A stretch of 64,000 nt of DNA, from positions 6,581,205 to 6,645,204 of the forward strand of contig OY294069.1 of assembly GCA_958510875.1 (NCBI GenBank). Direction: 5' to 3'. The notes under the pieces are model-generated. The model ran no database searches, had not been told where the DNA came from, and saw nothing but the letters and a program-made list of their open reading frames with translations. The translations under genes and the position numbers were made by a program. Origin of the DNA: Endomychus coccineus (Eukaryota > Arthropoda > Insecta > Coleoptera > Endomychidae). Of the stretch, positions 45,861 to 58,040 are shown piece by piece (position 1 is the stretch's first letter; each line of letters opens with the position of its first letter).

Positions 45861-48800
45861 TTAATATCTGTAATGGTCTGTTTTGTAAGGCCCATCCACT
45901 GGAACTCCTATATATTTGGCTTGTTCTGGTGTCAACTTAGTTAACTTCACTCCCAGATGGTCTAAATGCAAGCGAGCGACTTCTTCATCAAGATGTTTCG
46001 GCAACGTGTGCACTCCAATTGGGTAAAATCCTGGTTTAGTCCATAACTCAATTTGTGCTAATGTTTGGTTTGTAAAAGAGTTAGACATAACAAAAGAGGG
46101 ATGACCAGTTGCACAACCCAAATTCACTAATCTTCCTTCAGCTAGTACTATTATGAACCTTCCGTTTGCCAATTCGTATCTATCGACTTGTGGCTTGATG
46201 TTAACCTTGTTCTTGGCGTTCTTTTCCAACCACTTTACGTCCACTTCACAATCAAAATGACCGATATTACAGACTATACTGTCATTTCTCATGTTTAACA
46301 GATGTGGTCCTTTGATTATGTCCTTATTGCCAGTTGTAGTGACGAAAATTTGACCTTCTTTGCTTGCCTCGTCCATTGTAGTGACTTCGTAACCTTCCAT
46401 CGCGGCTTGTAACGCGATTATCGGATCGATTTCGGTGATGATAACTCTGGATCCGAATGCTCTTAACGACTGAGCACATCCTTTTCCCACGTCTCCGTAA
46501 CCAGCAACCACGCTGACTTTTCCAGCCAACATTACGTCTGTGGCACGTTTGATACCATCGACCAAGGATTCGCGGCAACCGTAAAGATTGTCAAATTTGC
46601 TCTGAAACAATTCAATATAAATGTAACCATAATAATAAATAAAAAAATGATCCTAACTTCGAACAAGAGTAAAACGTGAGTTCAAAAGAATATAAAAATT
46701 TGTCCATAAGCCATTGATTTGAAGATCTTTTTTTAAACTTAGTTTCATGTTTAACATTTGTAATATTCATAGCAGCATTTTGAATGCCTTTATTGGTCTT
46801 TCATAGAAACTGAATACTAAGTTGAACGTTGTTTCTTGAATGCATTGTCATACTTTGTAAATCACTATTGGTATTAAATAAATGCACATTATTTCTAAGT
46901 ACCATTATCAATGCCTGGACATATAGTGTTGGCACTGTTAGTAAGGTTTTTCTTGTAATGAGGCTTTCATGAGGTTCTAGGGTGTAGCCTGAACATACAC
47001 ATTTGGAGCATGTTTTGAAGATTCCCAAAACGAAATTCTGTAGCTTATTACTGAATACGTGAATTTGGCCACAGTAAAACATGTTCCTTTGTCTATAGAC
47101 GTTCTATCACGCATCCTGCGGATATTACAAAGTTTGCTAAGTTTTGACAATAATACAAATATATGTTGCTTGGCTATTTGGCGAAATATATACATCCAGT
47201 TTATCTGTATTTAGTGTCAAGGAGTTGATGTAAACCACTGCTAAGGTGCCATCAACATAATGATTAGTTCAATTTCATCTGAAAGTGCATTAATAAATAG
47301 TAGAAACAATTCTGGACCAAGGATACGGCCTTGTGGAACTCCTTGTGATGCGGACGCTATTAGAATGAAACATTTGGTCTTCATTATGAGTACATACTAT
47401 CTGTTGCCTATTATATAGGTACAATTTAAGGAGATGCACATACTTCTCTCATACCAAATCTTTCCAGTTGTTTCTTTATAAGTTAGCTGATGATTGCCTG
47501 AATTGAAAGTTTTTGAAATATATCCAGTGTGAATTCAAAAAACAATAAATAACCATATAATTCTAACAGAATGTAGTTATAAAATGAAGGAAGTGGTCAC
47601 GATAATCAGTACAGGTGGGAATAGAGCTTACCTTTGTGACAGAATCGTTTACGTTGATCGCGGGCACTTTAAGCTTTCCTCCCTTGAACAATTTATATAA
47701 GTTGTGAACACCGGTTGTAGTTTCTTCACTTATTCCTCTGCAACCTTCCAGTAATTCAGAATATTTGGTGTGTACAAGGTTGGTTAGATCGCCGCCATCG
47801 TCAAGAATCAAGTTGAAAGGCTTGCCATCTGGGAATTTGATAGTTTGCTCGATACACCACATGTATTCGTCATCAGTTTCACCTTTCCATGCGTAGATAG
47901 CAAGGCCTCGTTTCACTAGGGCTGCTGCTGCATGATCTTGAGTACTGAATATATTCGAACTTGACCATTGTATCTGCAGAGATAAGATAGAATTACACAT
48001 AATTGTAATGTGTATAATGAATAACTAACGGATCAAACTATACAAGAAAGACCAAACTTGATGAGTTATGACAAAAGAGATTAGATTTGTATACTTCAAT
48101 ATACCAGGTTGAGGAATAAATGAATTGCATGGATTAGGTACAAAATTATTCTGACCCTATTGAATCAAATTTGGTACAATTTGTTATAATTGGATGATAA
48201 TCTGATTGATTCTTGAATCATAGTACTTCAAATTCTACCTGCAATTAGTGAAGTGTTTAGAACTGACAATATTTCCTGCATGAGGCAATGTGCTTGCATG
48301 TATGTTAAGGTGTTGCTTCTCAATTATATAGGCACTTAAGCTTTGAAAATAAATACTCATTATGTCGAGATATATTTGGCAAATCCTAAGTAAAATAAGA
48401 ACTGACATTATCAGAAAGATTGACCCATAACTACATTATGTAATTATTTATTGAAATCTGCATGAAGTTGAGATATTTTAGTTATATCTTTAAAAATAGA
48501 TGTTTGCTGTTGTTCTGATTGTTGAAATTATTCGATTAATTGACTATCTTTGATTTGTAACGAACTATTATGTAAAGTTAAATTCCATTGAAGTATAAAT
48601 CATCATAAGCTGATGAAATCTTGTTGTTACTGCTCATGATTGTGCAACATTTACTTATGTACATATTTGTAGTTCAAAAGTCATCTTGATAAGCTTTTTT
48701 TAACAGTTTTACATAAATATGAACAACTATCTCCCTAAAATGTTAATCTGGCCGTCATTTGTATGTTTCCTTTAGCTTATCTTTTATCCTTCTATTCAAA

Positions 48801-49351
48801 ACAAAATATCTAAATAAATATACTTTCAATGAAATGGTATATCATGGAATCTATTGATTTATAAATTTGTTCTATTGTTTGAATACCTTTTTATCTATAA
48901 GGTAAATAACAAGTTTACTGTTTTAACTTACTTCTGCTCCTAGTTCAACCAAAGTTTCAATCAAAACTGCAGTTTGGATGGTCATATGTAGGGAACCAGC
49001 AATTCTAGCACCAGCTAGTGGTTTTTGCACTCCATATTTTTGGCGAAGACTGATTAATCCAGGCATTTCGTTTTCTGCCATAGTAATTTCTTTCCTTCCC
49101 CATTCTGCCAAACTGAGATCCGCTACAATTCAAATTATTTTAAATTAATCAAATTTTGTTAAATATCACTGTTTATTATGAAATGAAAATCTTTCAATCA
49201 TTCAATAAGACTGATTGAAACATTACATCTATTTATACAAAGATAATCTAGAAGACAATTCGGTTATTTTTTTTAAATAATTTTCATTTATATCAAGATA
49301 ACAGAGAGAAGATCAACAAAACTCACCAACTTTATAAGGTACTTTACTCAT
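45861..49351 (-). CDS. Ahcy: S-adenosylhomocysteine hydrolase, tandem copy 2
   Basis: Same four-exon structure as copy 1: 49327-49351, 48932-49122, 47632-47973 and 45861-46601, giving 432 residues. It begins [20 protein letters not shown] and ends DHYRY, with [43 protein letters not shown] and GYGDVGKG. Unlike copy 1 it keeps the family forms [16 protein letters not shown] and LGAE, so it is the better candidate for the ancestral housekeeping enzyme. Introns 2 and 3 are about 1 kb each; intron 3 contains a LINE relic. It is head-to-head with THG1 across 516 bp. Confidence 0.95.
46801..47520 (-). pseudogene. non-LTR retrotransposon RT remnant in Ahcy-2 intron 3
   Basis: On the minus strand, RT motifs appear in order: [19 protein letters not shown] near 47265-47345, then downstream a C-terminal block with [27 protein letters not shown] sequence (46900-46980 region) and NTNSDLQ near 46850, as in the end of LINE RTs. 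Several frameshifts and stops separate the parts. Dead insertion, same strand as the host gene. Confidence 0.65.
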
Positions 49352-49867
49352 TGTGGATGTTAATATGTTAATTATGTAAAATGTAGATATGGAGTGCTAA
49401 GCAGTTAAATCTAAACACTACTAGACTAGGCAAGAGTCTAACGCAATAGAAAGAAAAATCAAATACGCAGATTTGAGGTTTGAATTCCAAACATGCGCTA
49501 CAGTGACAGGGTAGATGGACATACACATTCGTTTTCGATGTCCATGATTCGTTGAAGCATAGACAACCGTAGAAGTAGATAAAAAGAATAAACTAAAGAA
49601 GAGAAACAAATTTTAAGAATATAGAATCGAAATTTTCATCATGAGCGTTCTGCGGTTAGAATAGTTCGATGGTTTGGGTTCGATGGTTACAATAGTTCGA
49701 TGGTTTGTGTTCGATGGATTGGGAAAGAAAACAATAAACGATCGTAAACAAAATATGATTATTTTATCAAACATGACGAAATGTTATATTATTATATGAA
49801 ATCAAATTTACTCACGCCTACTAAACCGTTTTTTTGTAAGTTTGTTGAATCATTTCAAGTATTCAAA
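49352..49867. promoter_or_regulatory. bidirectional promoter region, Ahcy-2 and THG1
   Basis: A 516-bp interval separates divergent start codons. It contains a 31-bp tandem duplication at about 49660-49720 in which GTTCGATGG occurs four times. No ORF is supported except a possible THG1 N-terminal extension from 49781. Confidence 0.5.
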
Positions 49868-50854
49868 ATGGCTAAAAGTAAATATGAATATGTAAAGAAA
49901 TTCGAAACTGAAGATCAAATTCTTCCGAATTGCTGGATTGTTGTGCGAATAGATGGGAGAGCGTTCCATAAATTTACAGACAAACATAACTTCGCGAAGC
50001 CGAACGACATTAGAGCTCTTGATTTAATGAATAGAGCTGCAATGGTGGTGATGAGTGAATTCAAAGACATTTTAATTTCATATGGACAAAGTGATGAATA
50101 CTCTTTCATTTTACGCAAAGATACAGAATTGTACAACAGAAGAAGTTCAAAGATAATGACGTACATTAACAGTTTATTCAGTTCATCGTATGTATTCCAT
50201 TGGGGCCGATATTTTGGAGATGTAAAGTTGAAGTATCCACCCGCATTTGACTCTCGACTAGTCCTTTATCCTAGTGATGATAATTTGAAAGATTATCTGA
50301 GCTGGAGACAAGCTGATTGTCATGTAAATAATCTTTACAACACAACGTTTTGGGCCCTAGTGTTGAAAGGCGGCTTGACGAATTTTGAGGTAGGTAATGA
50401 CGAGTTAATATTAACAATAAGGTATATTTTCCTTCAGAAATTGATCATTCAAAGATAATCTGCTAAACTGTAATGAACTGATTATATGCTAACTTGGATT
50501 AACAAATTTCAGGCCGAAAAACGCTTGAGTGGTACAGTTTCTTCTGACAAAAATGAGATACTATTCAATGAGTTCAGTACAAACTACAATGATGAACCGG
50601 TGATATTCAAGAAAGGGACAATCCTTTTGAGAAAACGTGTCAAACATCCAGAACATAATAAAACGAGACAAATTATTTTACCTCTGCACGAAGATTTAAT
50701 TCAAGATAAGTTTTGGAACGAACATTGGGAAATACTTCGAATCAAATCTAGTCAATTCTACGAATTGCCGAGTAAGGATACACTGGCATTGGATCATCTA
50801 ATTCGAGAACAATTACACATCAAAAATACTTTTGTGGATGGAAACGAGGGTTAA
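49868..50854 (+). CDS. THG1L: tRNA-His guanylyltransferase
   Basis: Thg1 adds the 5' G(-1) to tRNA-His by a reverse (3'-5') polymerase reaction, which histidyl-tRNA synthetase requires. Two exons join in phase 0: 49868-50389 and 50513-50854, giving 287 residues. The start [13 protein letters not shown] is the family N-terminus. Catalytic metal ligands are seen in [10 protein letters not shown] and SDEYSF; other signatures are [37 protein letters not shown] and DKNEILF. An in-frame ATG at 49781 would add 29 residues, mostly hydrophobic and basic with almost no acidic residues, like a mitochondrial presequence; human THG1L also starts with an extension before MAKSK. Both starts may be used. Confidence 0.94.
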
Positions 50855-51565
50855 ACTGGATGTGATTGATGAACTACTTTCTTGGACATTGCGAATATAG
50901 TGAAGGTAATGTGGCAATTGAAATGCATTTTTTGAATATGCTCTATTTTGATAAGCTTAACATTAGCAGCAAAGAATGTTTTATTAATTAAATAATTTGA
51001 AGAAGCGTCGAAAATCATCACAATGAGTAAAGAAATTATGATAAAAGTTCTTGAATTTTTGTTTCTTCACCACCTAATTTACCTAAATTAAAATCCGATT
51101 AATTCCAATGAAATTTTCATTGTAATCAAGGTTTGTTTCAAAATTTCATCGATTACTACAACTTTGTTAGTGTTTATGTATTTTATTGTATCTTGGGTTC
51201 ATTATCAGTCACATTGATAAATAAAACTTTGAAGATTTACTGTTTAAAGAGGGTATCCTGAAGGATTCAACTTCTAGTTTTTTTTGGCTAGATAATAGTA
51301 ATAATAATTTATTTACACAAAAATAATGAAATAAATACGAATTCCAAACATATAGGGGGTTTTTCACTAGTACAAAGTACAAAAGTAAACATACATACCA
51401 TATGTTGAGGTAAATAAAAATGAACATACGTTTAAATGTACTGCTACGCCTCAGTTGGCTTGTAGTAGTAGTACTAGTTTATTAAAAAATAGGAAGCCTA
51501 ATATACGAGTACAAACATCTCGAATATATAAAAAATCGTACATCACATATATACATATACAGGTA
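50855..51565. other. intergenic, 3' of THG1
   Basis: AT-rich with no supported gene; includes the presumed THG1 3' UTR. Ends at the TA target site of the mariner-like element. Confidence 0.4.
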
Positions 51566-53874
51566 CAGGATGTCCTCGAACTGCGTGGCAAAAATAAAAC
51601 CGAAGATTCTTTGATTCGAAAAAATTTGATGAGCCTTTTTACTTTTGCCTCAAGTGTTTTGTTTACCCGGTAGAGGGCTTCAAAATTGCAAAATAATTTT
51701 GTTTTTTCGGTATTACTTGAGAACGTGATGAAGAACTCTTACAATATTTGGCAGGTGAGTTACTGTCAATAATGGCCATTTTTGAGAGTGGAGCACAGAG
51801 CCTTAGAGATCATAGAAATGGCTCAAACTTGAGGCTGTAACGGGAAAAGTGTCCAGAACTTTTTTGTGGTCAATGTAATTCACTCGATATTTTTCATGTA
51901 GATAGCTTATCTAATTTGAAAACTTTTCTTACTCTTAGAAAATTTTGATAAAATCAACGGATTAGCTTGAAAAAATTAATTTTCGAGTCTGCAATTTTGG
52001 CTTACTAATGTTACTTGATTAAAATACCTTAGTTGCCTTTGCTTTTCTAATATCATTTTGGCATTTGAAGAATTTATTCTCAAAACTGTCAGTTTTTACT
52101 TTGCTTTCCGTAAAAATTTTATAAAATTATGGCTCAAAATGTTGATATGTTATTGATTTATGGACTTTGTCGTTGCAATGGCCGGAGAAGGGAAAGATAT
52201 CCACATCGCAGAATTCCAAATCGGCAAACCTTCGCGAAACTGGCAAATTTGAAGCAAATCGCAGAGAAACTGGACGCAGACGGACAAGAAGGACGTTAGA
52301 GCTCGATGAAGCGATACTGGAAGCGGTTGAAACTGAACCGGGGATAAGCACACTACGTTTGGGACTTCGTATTGGTGCCTCAAAATCATTAGTTCATAAT
52401 GTACTGAAAGAAGAACTGTTGTATCCCTATCATATTAAAACAGTTCAAGACTTATTGCCCTTGGATCCAGCTCATCGGCTAGATTTCTGTCGGCTTATTG
52501 TCCAAAGACAAAACGCAAACCCCAATTTTTGTAGAAGAATTCTGTTCATGGACGAAGATACTTTCACGAGATGTGGTCTTTTTAACCTCCATAATGAACA
52601 TTTCTATGCTGATGAAAATCCTCATGAAACGGAAGTTACATATTTTCAGAATCAAACTAAAATCAATGTTTGGGTTGGAATTGTGGATAACTTTATTATT
52701 GGCCCTACCGTTATACCCGATCGATTGAACGGGGAGAACTACTTGAACTTTTTGGAACAAAGGCTACTTGAACTGTTGGAAGACTTGCCCTTACACATTC
52801 GTCGTGGCCTGGTTTATCCATGATGGTGCACCTCCTCATTTCACATTAGCTGTGAGGCGACATTTGAATGCGGAATATCCAGATCGCTGGATAGGTAGAG
52901 GACACGATGCACCAGTGAACTGGCCGGCCCGCTCTCCTGATTTGACGCCCTGCGACTTCTTTCTATGGGGCGCTTTGAAATCGAAAGCTTATGCAGCTCC
53001 AGTAAACACACGAAAGGAATTGTTGCAACGAATTAATCATGAAGCGGATTTATTGAAGAATGATCCTGAAGTACTAGCCAGAGTTCAATCCAATTTCTTG
53101 AAACGAATTAATTTGTGTATTCAGGAAAATGGGCAACATTTCGAACAATTGATGCCTTAGCCGATTTCCCAGAAAGTTTTGTTGTTTCTTTTAATTTAGC
53201 ATTTGTTTTTCCTAAATAATCACATCGTTTCCCCATTTCTATTGTTTTTATTATTCGTGTTTTACCGAGATATTAACCATTTCAGTGTTAGTGAAATTTT
53301 GAGCCATAATTTTATAAAATTTTTACGGAAAGCAAAGTAAAAACTGACAGTTTTGAGAATAAATTCTCCAAATGCCAAAATGACATTAGAAAAGCAAAGG
53401 CAACTAAGGTATTTTAATCAGGTAAAATTAGTAAGCCAAAATTGCAGAGACTCGAAAATTATTTTTTTCAAGCTAATCCGTTGATTTTATCAAAATTTTC
53501 TAAGAGTAAGAAGAGTTTTCAAATTAGATAAGCTATCTACATAAAAAATATAGAGTGAATTACATTGACCACAAAAAAGTTCTGGACACTTTTCCCGTTA
53601 CATCCTCAAGTTTGAGCCATTTCTATGGTCTCTAAGGCTCTATGCTCCGCTCTCAAAAACGGCTATTATTGACAGTAACTCACCTGCCAAATATTGTAAG
53701 AGTTCTTCATCACGTTCTCAAGTTATACCGAAAAAACAAAATTATTTTTGCAACTTTGAAGCCCTCTACCGGCTAAACAAGACACTTGAGGCAAAAGTAA
53801 AAAGGCTCATCAAATTTTTTTCGAATCAAAGAATCTTCGGTTTTATTTTTGCCACGCAGTTCGAGGACACCCTG
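51566..53874 (+). mobile_element. mariner-like DNA transposon with about 575-bp terminal inverted repeats
   Basis: The ends CAGGATGTCCTCGAACTGCG and its near-complement at 53853-53874 are flanked by TA on both sides. The arms match for about 575 bp (51566-52140 against 53299-53874), including GGAAAGCAAAGTAAAAACTG next to the coding part. The total is 2309 bp. It has one central transposase gene, now frameshifted. TA duplication, CAGG ends and the transposase type place it in the IS630-Tc1-mariner superfamily; the TIRs are much longer than in classical mariners. Confidence 0.85.
52140..53160 (+). pseudogene. broken mariner/IS630-type transposase
   Basis: An N-terminal DNA-binding part is split by a frameshift near 52230: one frame reads MLLIYGLCRCNGRR and RIPNRQTF, and the next continues NLRETGKF and RETGRRRTRRT. 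The catalytic part has FMDEDTF (first Asp), FIHDGAPPHF (second) and WPARSPDLTPCDFFLWG (third). A second frameshift lies near 52815, just before the second Asp. By eye 43 residues separate the second Asp from the Asp of PCD, more than the 34 of classical mariner. The ORF ends at 53160. The copy is not functional. Confidence 0.85.
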
Positions 53875-53938
53875 TATAAAAATAAAAATAAAATAGGAAT
53901 AAAATAAATTAAAAATATAAAAATATAAATGAAGAGAT

Positions 53939-54942
53939 CCATCGATTATTTAAAAATAGCTGCGTGCGTGGGTCAGCAAATTGGCTGGAATTTTTTTGAG
54001 TTGACGCACCTTTGAAATAGAGCTCTTTTCCAAAATTTCAGACTTCGAGGGGTCAGGGGTCCCGAGAACTGGCCCTTTTTAGGCCAAAATATAGCCCTCT
54101 TTAGCCTATCTTTGATATGCTGGCTCACAACCAAAAAACTTTTACGGGGGCTGGTGCCAACAGTTAAAATTCCATTCAAAATATATCTCACAGGTTTGTT
54201 TGGCTTTCTTTGACCTTTCAAATGAGCACTGCATCTCAAAATTGGTCAACTAGAGCCTAAGTTACAGCTATTTAAAGCAAGCAGTTTTGGCAAACCATTG
54301 TTTCGGAATATTTTAAAATTCACTGTGCCTAAGCAATCAAATATTTTGCTCCAAATTATTTTGGGTGATGAAGAGTTACAGTACTATCTTCTTATGAAGT
54401 TTTGTTAATTTCGGTTTATAGAGAAAAAAGTTCAAGCCGGTCAAATTTCGTGAAAAACGAGTTTTTTGGAAAACTGCTTTCTTTAAAAAGCTGTAACTTA
54501 GGCTCTAGTTGACCAATTTTAACAGGCAAACATTCATGTGAAAGATCAAGGACAGTGAAACAACATGAGACCTGTCAGATATATTTTGAATAAAATTTTG
54601 ACTGTTGGCACCAGCTAGAAGATAGTCAACTTTTCGAAATTTGGGTTCCAACTCGCCAAAGGAGGCCTTCAGTTCGGGGGGTCCAAATTTTTTTTTGTGA
54701 ATACTAGAAGACATTGCGAAAAAAATGAGCACTCGCTAAAGTTTTTTTGTTTGAAAGGGCGTTGAGACCAGCATATAAAGAGGGCTATATTTCGGCCTAA
54801 AAAGGGCCCGTTCTCGGGACCCCTGACCCCTGGAAGTCTGAAATTTTGGAAAAGAACTCTATTTCAAAGCTGCATCAATTCAAAAAAATTCCAGCTAATT
54901 TGCTAACCCAAGCGCGTAACGATTTTTAAATAATCCATGAAT
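53939..54942. mobile_element. 1-kb foldback element
   Basis: Arms of about 450 bp are inverted copies: ATTATTTAAAAAT, GCAAATTGGCTGGAAT, GGGGTCAGGGGTCCCGAGAA and GAGCCTAAGTTACAGCT each recur in opposite orientation in the second half (to about 54942). The middle is near 54440. No coding capacity is seen; frames that look open are just arm sequence. A separate family from the foldback at 44701. Confidence 0.7.
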
Positions 54943-55069
54943 TATTGAATGCAAATACAAAAATATCACAAACAATCCATAGTTATACAAGACGGAGATT
55001 CAGAAACCTATAACAATAATACTAGAAATTAACACAGTCAACAGATACCTAATAATACAAAAAAAAAAA

Positions 55070-56960
55070 TCATTTGAATTCATTCAGAATATGAAAGTCA
55101 GTCCTCATTCTTATTAAGAATTCTTTGAAATAGGAAGGAAGTAGGCTTTTGTTTAATTTATAAATAAAAGTCATACTCGTGTAAAATAAATGAGTTCTAA
55201 CTGAAAACCATTGCAGTGAATCTAACATTAGTTTAATTGGAGTATAATTACATTTCACTATTAATCTCATTCCTCTATTTTGAAGCTTTTGCAGTTGGTA
55301 AATTCGATTTTGGTTAAATAGGTAAACTATTGTTGCACAATAGACAGTCAGGTTTTATAACGGAATTGTAAATTGTTACCCTAGCAAACATGGACAGCGC
55401 TTTTGCAATTCTTGAAAAAAAAGTCAATTTTTTTAATGACATACTCTCCATGACTATGAATGTTAGATTATTAACTATCATAAATCCCAGGTACTTGAAT
55501 TCTTCTACAATCTCCAAAGATGTATTTTCAATCACTATATCAATTGAATTCATAAGTATATTATGTGGGTAAGGGAACTTGGAAATCTGTATTGCATAAA
55601 AACAATATTCAACATATAATACTTTATTTGCTTGTAGGAGTTTAAGTAATTAGTTCAATCATTAAACATAATAATTGTTATTCATATCAACGATTTTATG
55701 TATTTCTAGAAGGGCTTTAGTTTTTATCCACAGTTTCGTTTTCTTTTGAACATTTTTATTGAGTTGATAGATTTTAATTCAGGTGTAAGTAAGTTATAAA
55801 CTGTGAGTCCTAGGAAGAAATATAGCTTCTTTTTGTTAGCGTTTTGTCTGCTAGAATTTGATTTTTTTTGTTTCTTGTTTCATAGTTGTGAGCAATTGGT
55901 ATAAGCTTTTTTTTAAACATGTCTTGTCTCACTAATAATGAATAGCAGTATAAAAGGGGAGTTTCTGAATATTACTTTTCTGTTGGATATCTATAAAGGC
56001 TTCTATGTTATTGTCAAACACCATTTTTGTGTCTTTACTAGAGGCTTTATCTATCCCGTAAGTTAGAGCATGATAAAGGACATTTGTTACGTTTGCAATG
56101 AGTACATTCCATCTTAGATGAGAATCAACGAGATATTTAATGCCGTGTGCACTTTCAATTCTGATTTTTTAACAACCAGAGGTATTTGGTATATCTAAGT
56201 GTTTAAATTTGGGTAAGTTCATGCTTAGCGATGTGAAGGCAACGTAGTGTTTTAGAGAAGTTTACCGTAAGTTGGGTGTGTTTCAAAATTAATAACTTTT
56301 ACCATCTCATTTTCTACCTTATTTTCAAGCGGCTCCAATCTTGTGCAGTAAATATTATGGCAGTATCATCTGGAAAATTCACAATATCACCCTCCACATC
56401 CAGCTGAAACAGGTCATTTATTTAAATGTTGAATAAAATTGGGCCTAGAACCGTGGGTTGTGGTACTCCATATTCAATAGTCCCAATATCACTGATATTC
56501 CGTCCCAATTTAACTGTTTGTTCGTTGAGTAATCTGTCATGAAGTAGTAGGTAACGCCGCGGAAGCCTAATCTCATTTCAAGCAACGAAGTATGGCTGAC
56601 AATGTCAAATGCCTTGACTAGATCTATAAAAACAATCCCTCTTTGAAATTGAATTGATTCTGTGACAATAAGATATTATTTTTATTCACAAACCTAAGAA
56701 TTCCACCTTTTAACATTTTTTGAAATATTTTACCATAGTTTTCAAGGAGATGAGTCATAAGACTTATTTCCTTTTTTGAATATTGGTATAAGTACAAACT
56801 GTTTGAAGAGTGGAATATATTCCAGTTTCAAATGATGTATTTATAATATGATCTAAATGATTTGAGATATATTTTGCCATCTTCTTCACAAGTGTCGATC
56901 CTATATGATTAGCCGATGAATTCGTTTTTTGACTTATCGTGCTATATTCATAAAATACGA
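55070..56960 (-). pseudogene. LINE (non-LTR retrotransposon) ORF2 relic
   Basis: Motifs run in order on the minus strand: YISNHLDHIINTSF (about 56880-56840), GKIFQKML and LLSQNQFNF (56740-56650), FIDLVKAFDIVSH (about 56630-56590), YGVPQ and LGPILFN (56470-56430), FPDDTA for FADDTA (about 56370), VEEFKYLGFMI (55490-55520) and LQWFSVRTHLFYTSMTF (about 55220-55170). This is the full RT order up to the C-terminal domain. Many stops and frameshifts and the Ala-to-Pro change in the ADD motif show it is dead. The upstream endonuclease was not found. Confidence 0.75.
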
Positions 56961-57672
56961 TTAAGTATCAAAAATTTCCCTACTTCAGTTGTCGTTGTCT
57001 TAGATATATTATGGTTTATCTTATCGTATCGTCACAACAATTTTTGGGATTTGTATACCTCAATGTGAGATTGAATTTGGAAGCTTCTTTCAATAATTGC
57101 TAAATTAATTTGAGATCTGAGCGGTTTCGTATCGAGGCATGTTTTGAAAATTATCGAGTCAATAGGGCAAAATTAATTTGGAATTTTATGATCCATATCG
57201 TTGCATGACTTAGGAAGCTACTAATTTTCTACTCTGGAAAGTTTTTCGTTGAAAAATGGGAAAATAGAATTGGAATTTAAGGTCCGTTTCCCTAAAAAAA
57301 CGTCGTTCGAGGTCGTTTCTAGCTTCAGTTGCACTGGTTCCTATTAAAAATATTGATTGATTCGTGCAAGTCCGCTTTTTTCTGGGATTGATAAGGGAAT
57401 GGTTTCATTTGTTAGTGCCTGATAAGACTTAATAGGTTTTTTAATTTTTGTATTAATGTTTACCCCAAAATTTCTATAAATATTACCTTTAGAGGTGTAT
57501 AATATAACTTATTCATAGATTTAAGTTTAGTTTTACAAATCCACCAATCTATCAAAATTTGTTTTCATCTTGAGTGTTTGATTATTCAATTTATTTAAAA
57601 AAAATGTTTATTATGTATTATTGAATTAACTTCTTACCTTATTTCTACAAAATTACTAAGAGCATATAACCC
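56961..57672. other. AT-rich DNA between LINE relic and SINE
   Basis: No feature supported; it may include more decayed 5' LINE sequence. Confidence 0.3.
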
Positions 57673-57682
57673 TTTTCTCAAG

Positions 57683-58005
57683 GGGTCAGGTAGCTCAATG
57701 GTAGAAGAATCGATCTTCTAATCACTGTGGCTGCTAGTTGCGGGTTCGAATCCTGCTACTGCGGAATTTTTCCGATGGCCCGAGAAAGTGGTGCGGCAAG
57801 ATACAATGGCCTGTCAGGCTCGAGTGTCATCGTGACTGCCCTGGTTGCAGGATCGACCCTACCACACGAGGTGGAGTGTTTAGTGGGTATATCTGAGGTG
57901 ATTAAGTTCGGGACTCAGGGACATCCCACACTACGTTATGGGATGTAACAGGACCATAAGGTGCCCATAAAGGGTTTCAACCACCTTCCAACAAAAAAAA
58001 AATCT
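57683..58005 (+). mobile_element. tRNA-derived SINE with target-site duplication
   Basis: The head has RNA polymerase III boxes: A-box-like TAGCTCAATGGTAGAAG and B box GGGTTCGAATCC. A GC-rich body follows, and the element ends in an A10 tract. The 10-bp sequence TTTTCTCAAG occurs immediately before (57673-57682) and after (58006-58015), a target-site duplication from LINE-driven insertion. The head resembles a tRNA with a TCT or CTA-type anticodon loop, but its stems are imperfect. The low divergence of the duplication suggests recent insertion. Confidence 0.85.
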
Positions 58006-58040
58006 TTTTCTCAAGAATTCACGATATTTGATCTGTCAAT

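Noticed and set aside
49915..50166. Minus-strand ORF of 83 codons within THG1
   Set aside because: Shadow of the THG1 catalytic exon.
54505..54732. ORFs inside the 53939-54942 region as genes
   Set aside because: They lie wholly in foldback arm sequence and have no protein-like motifs.
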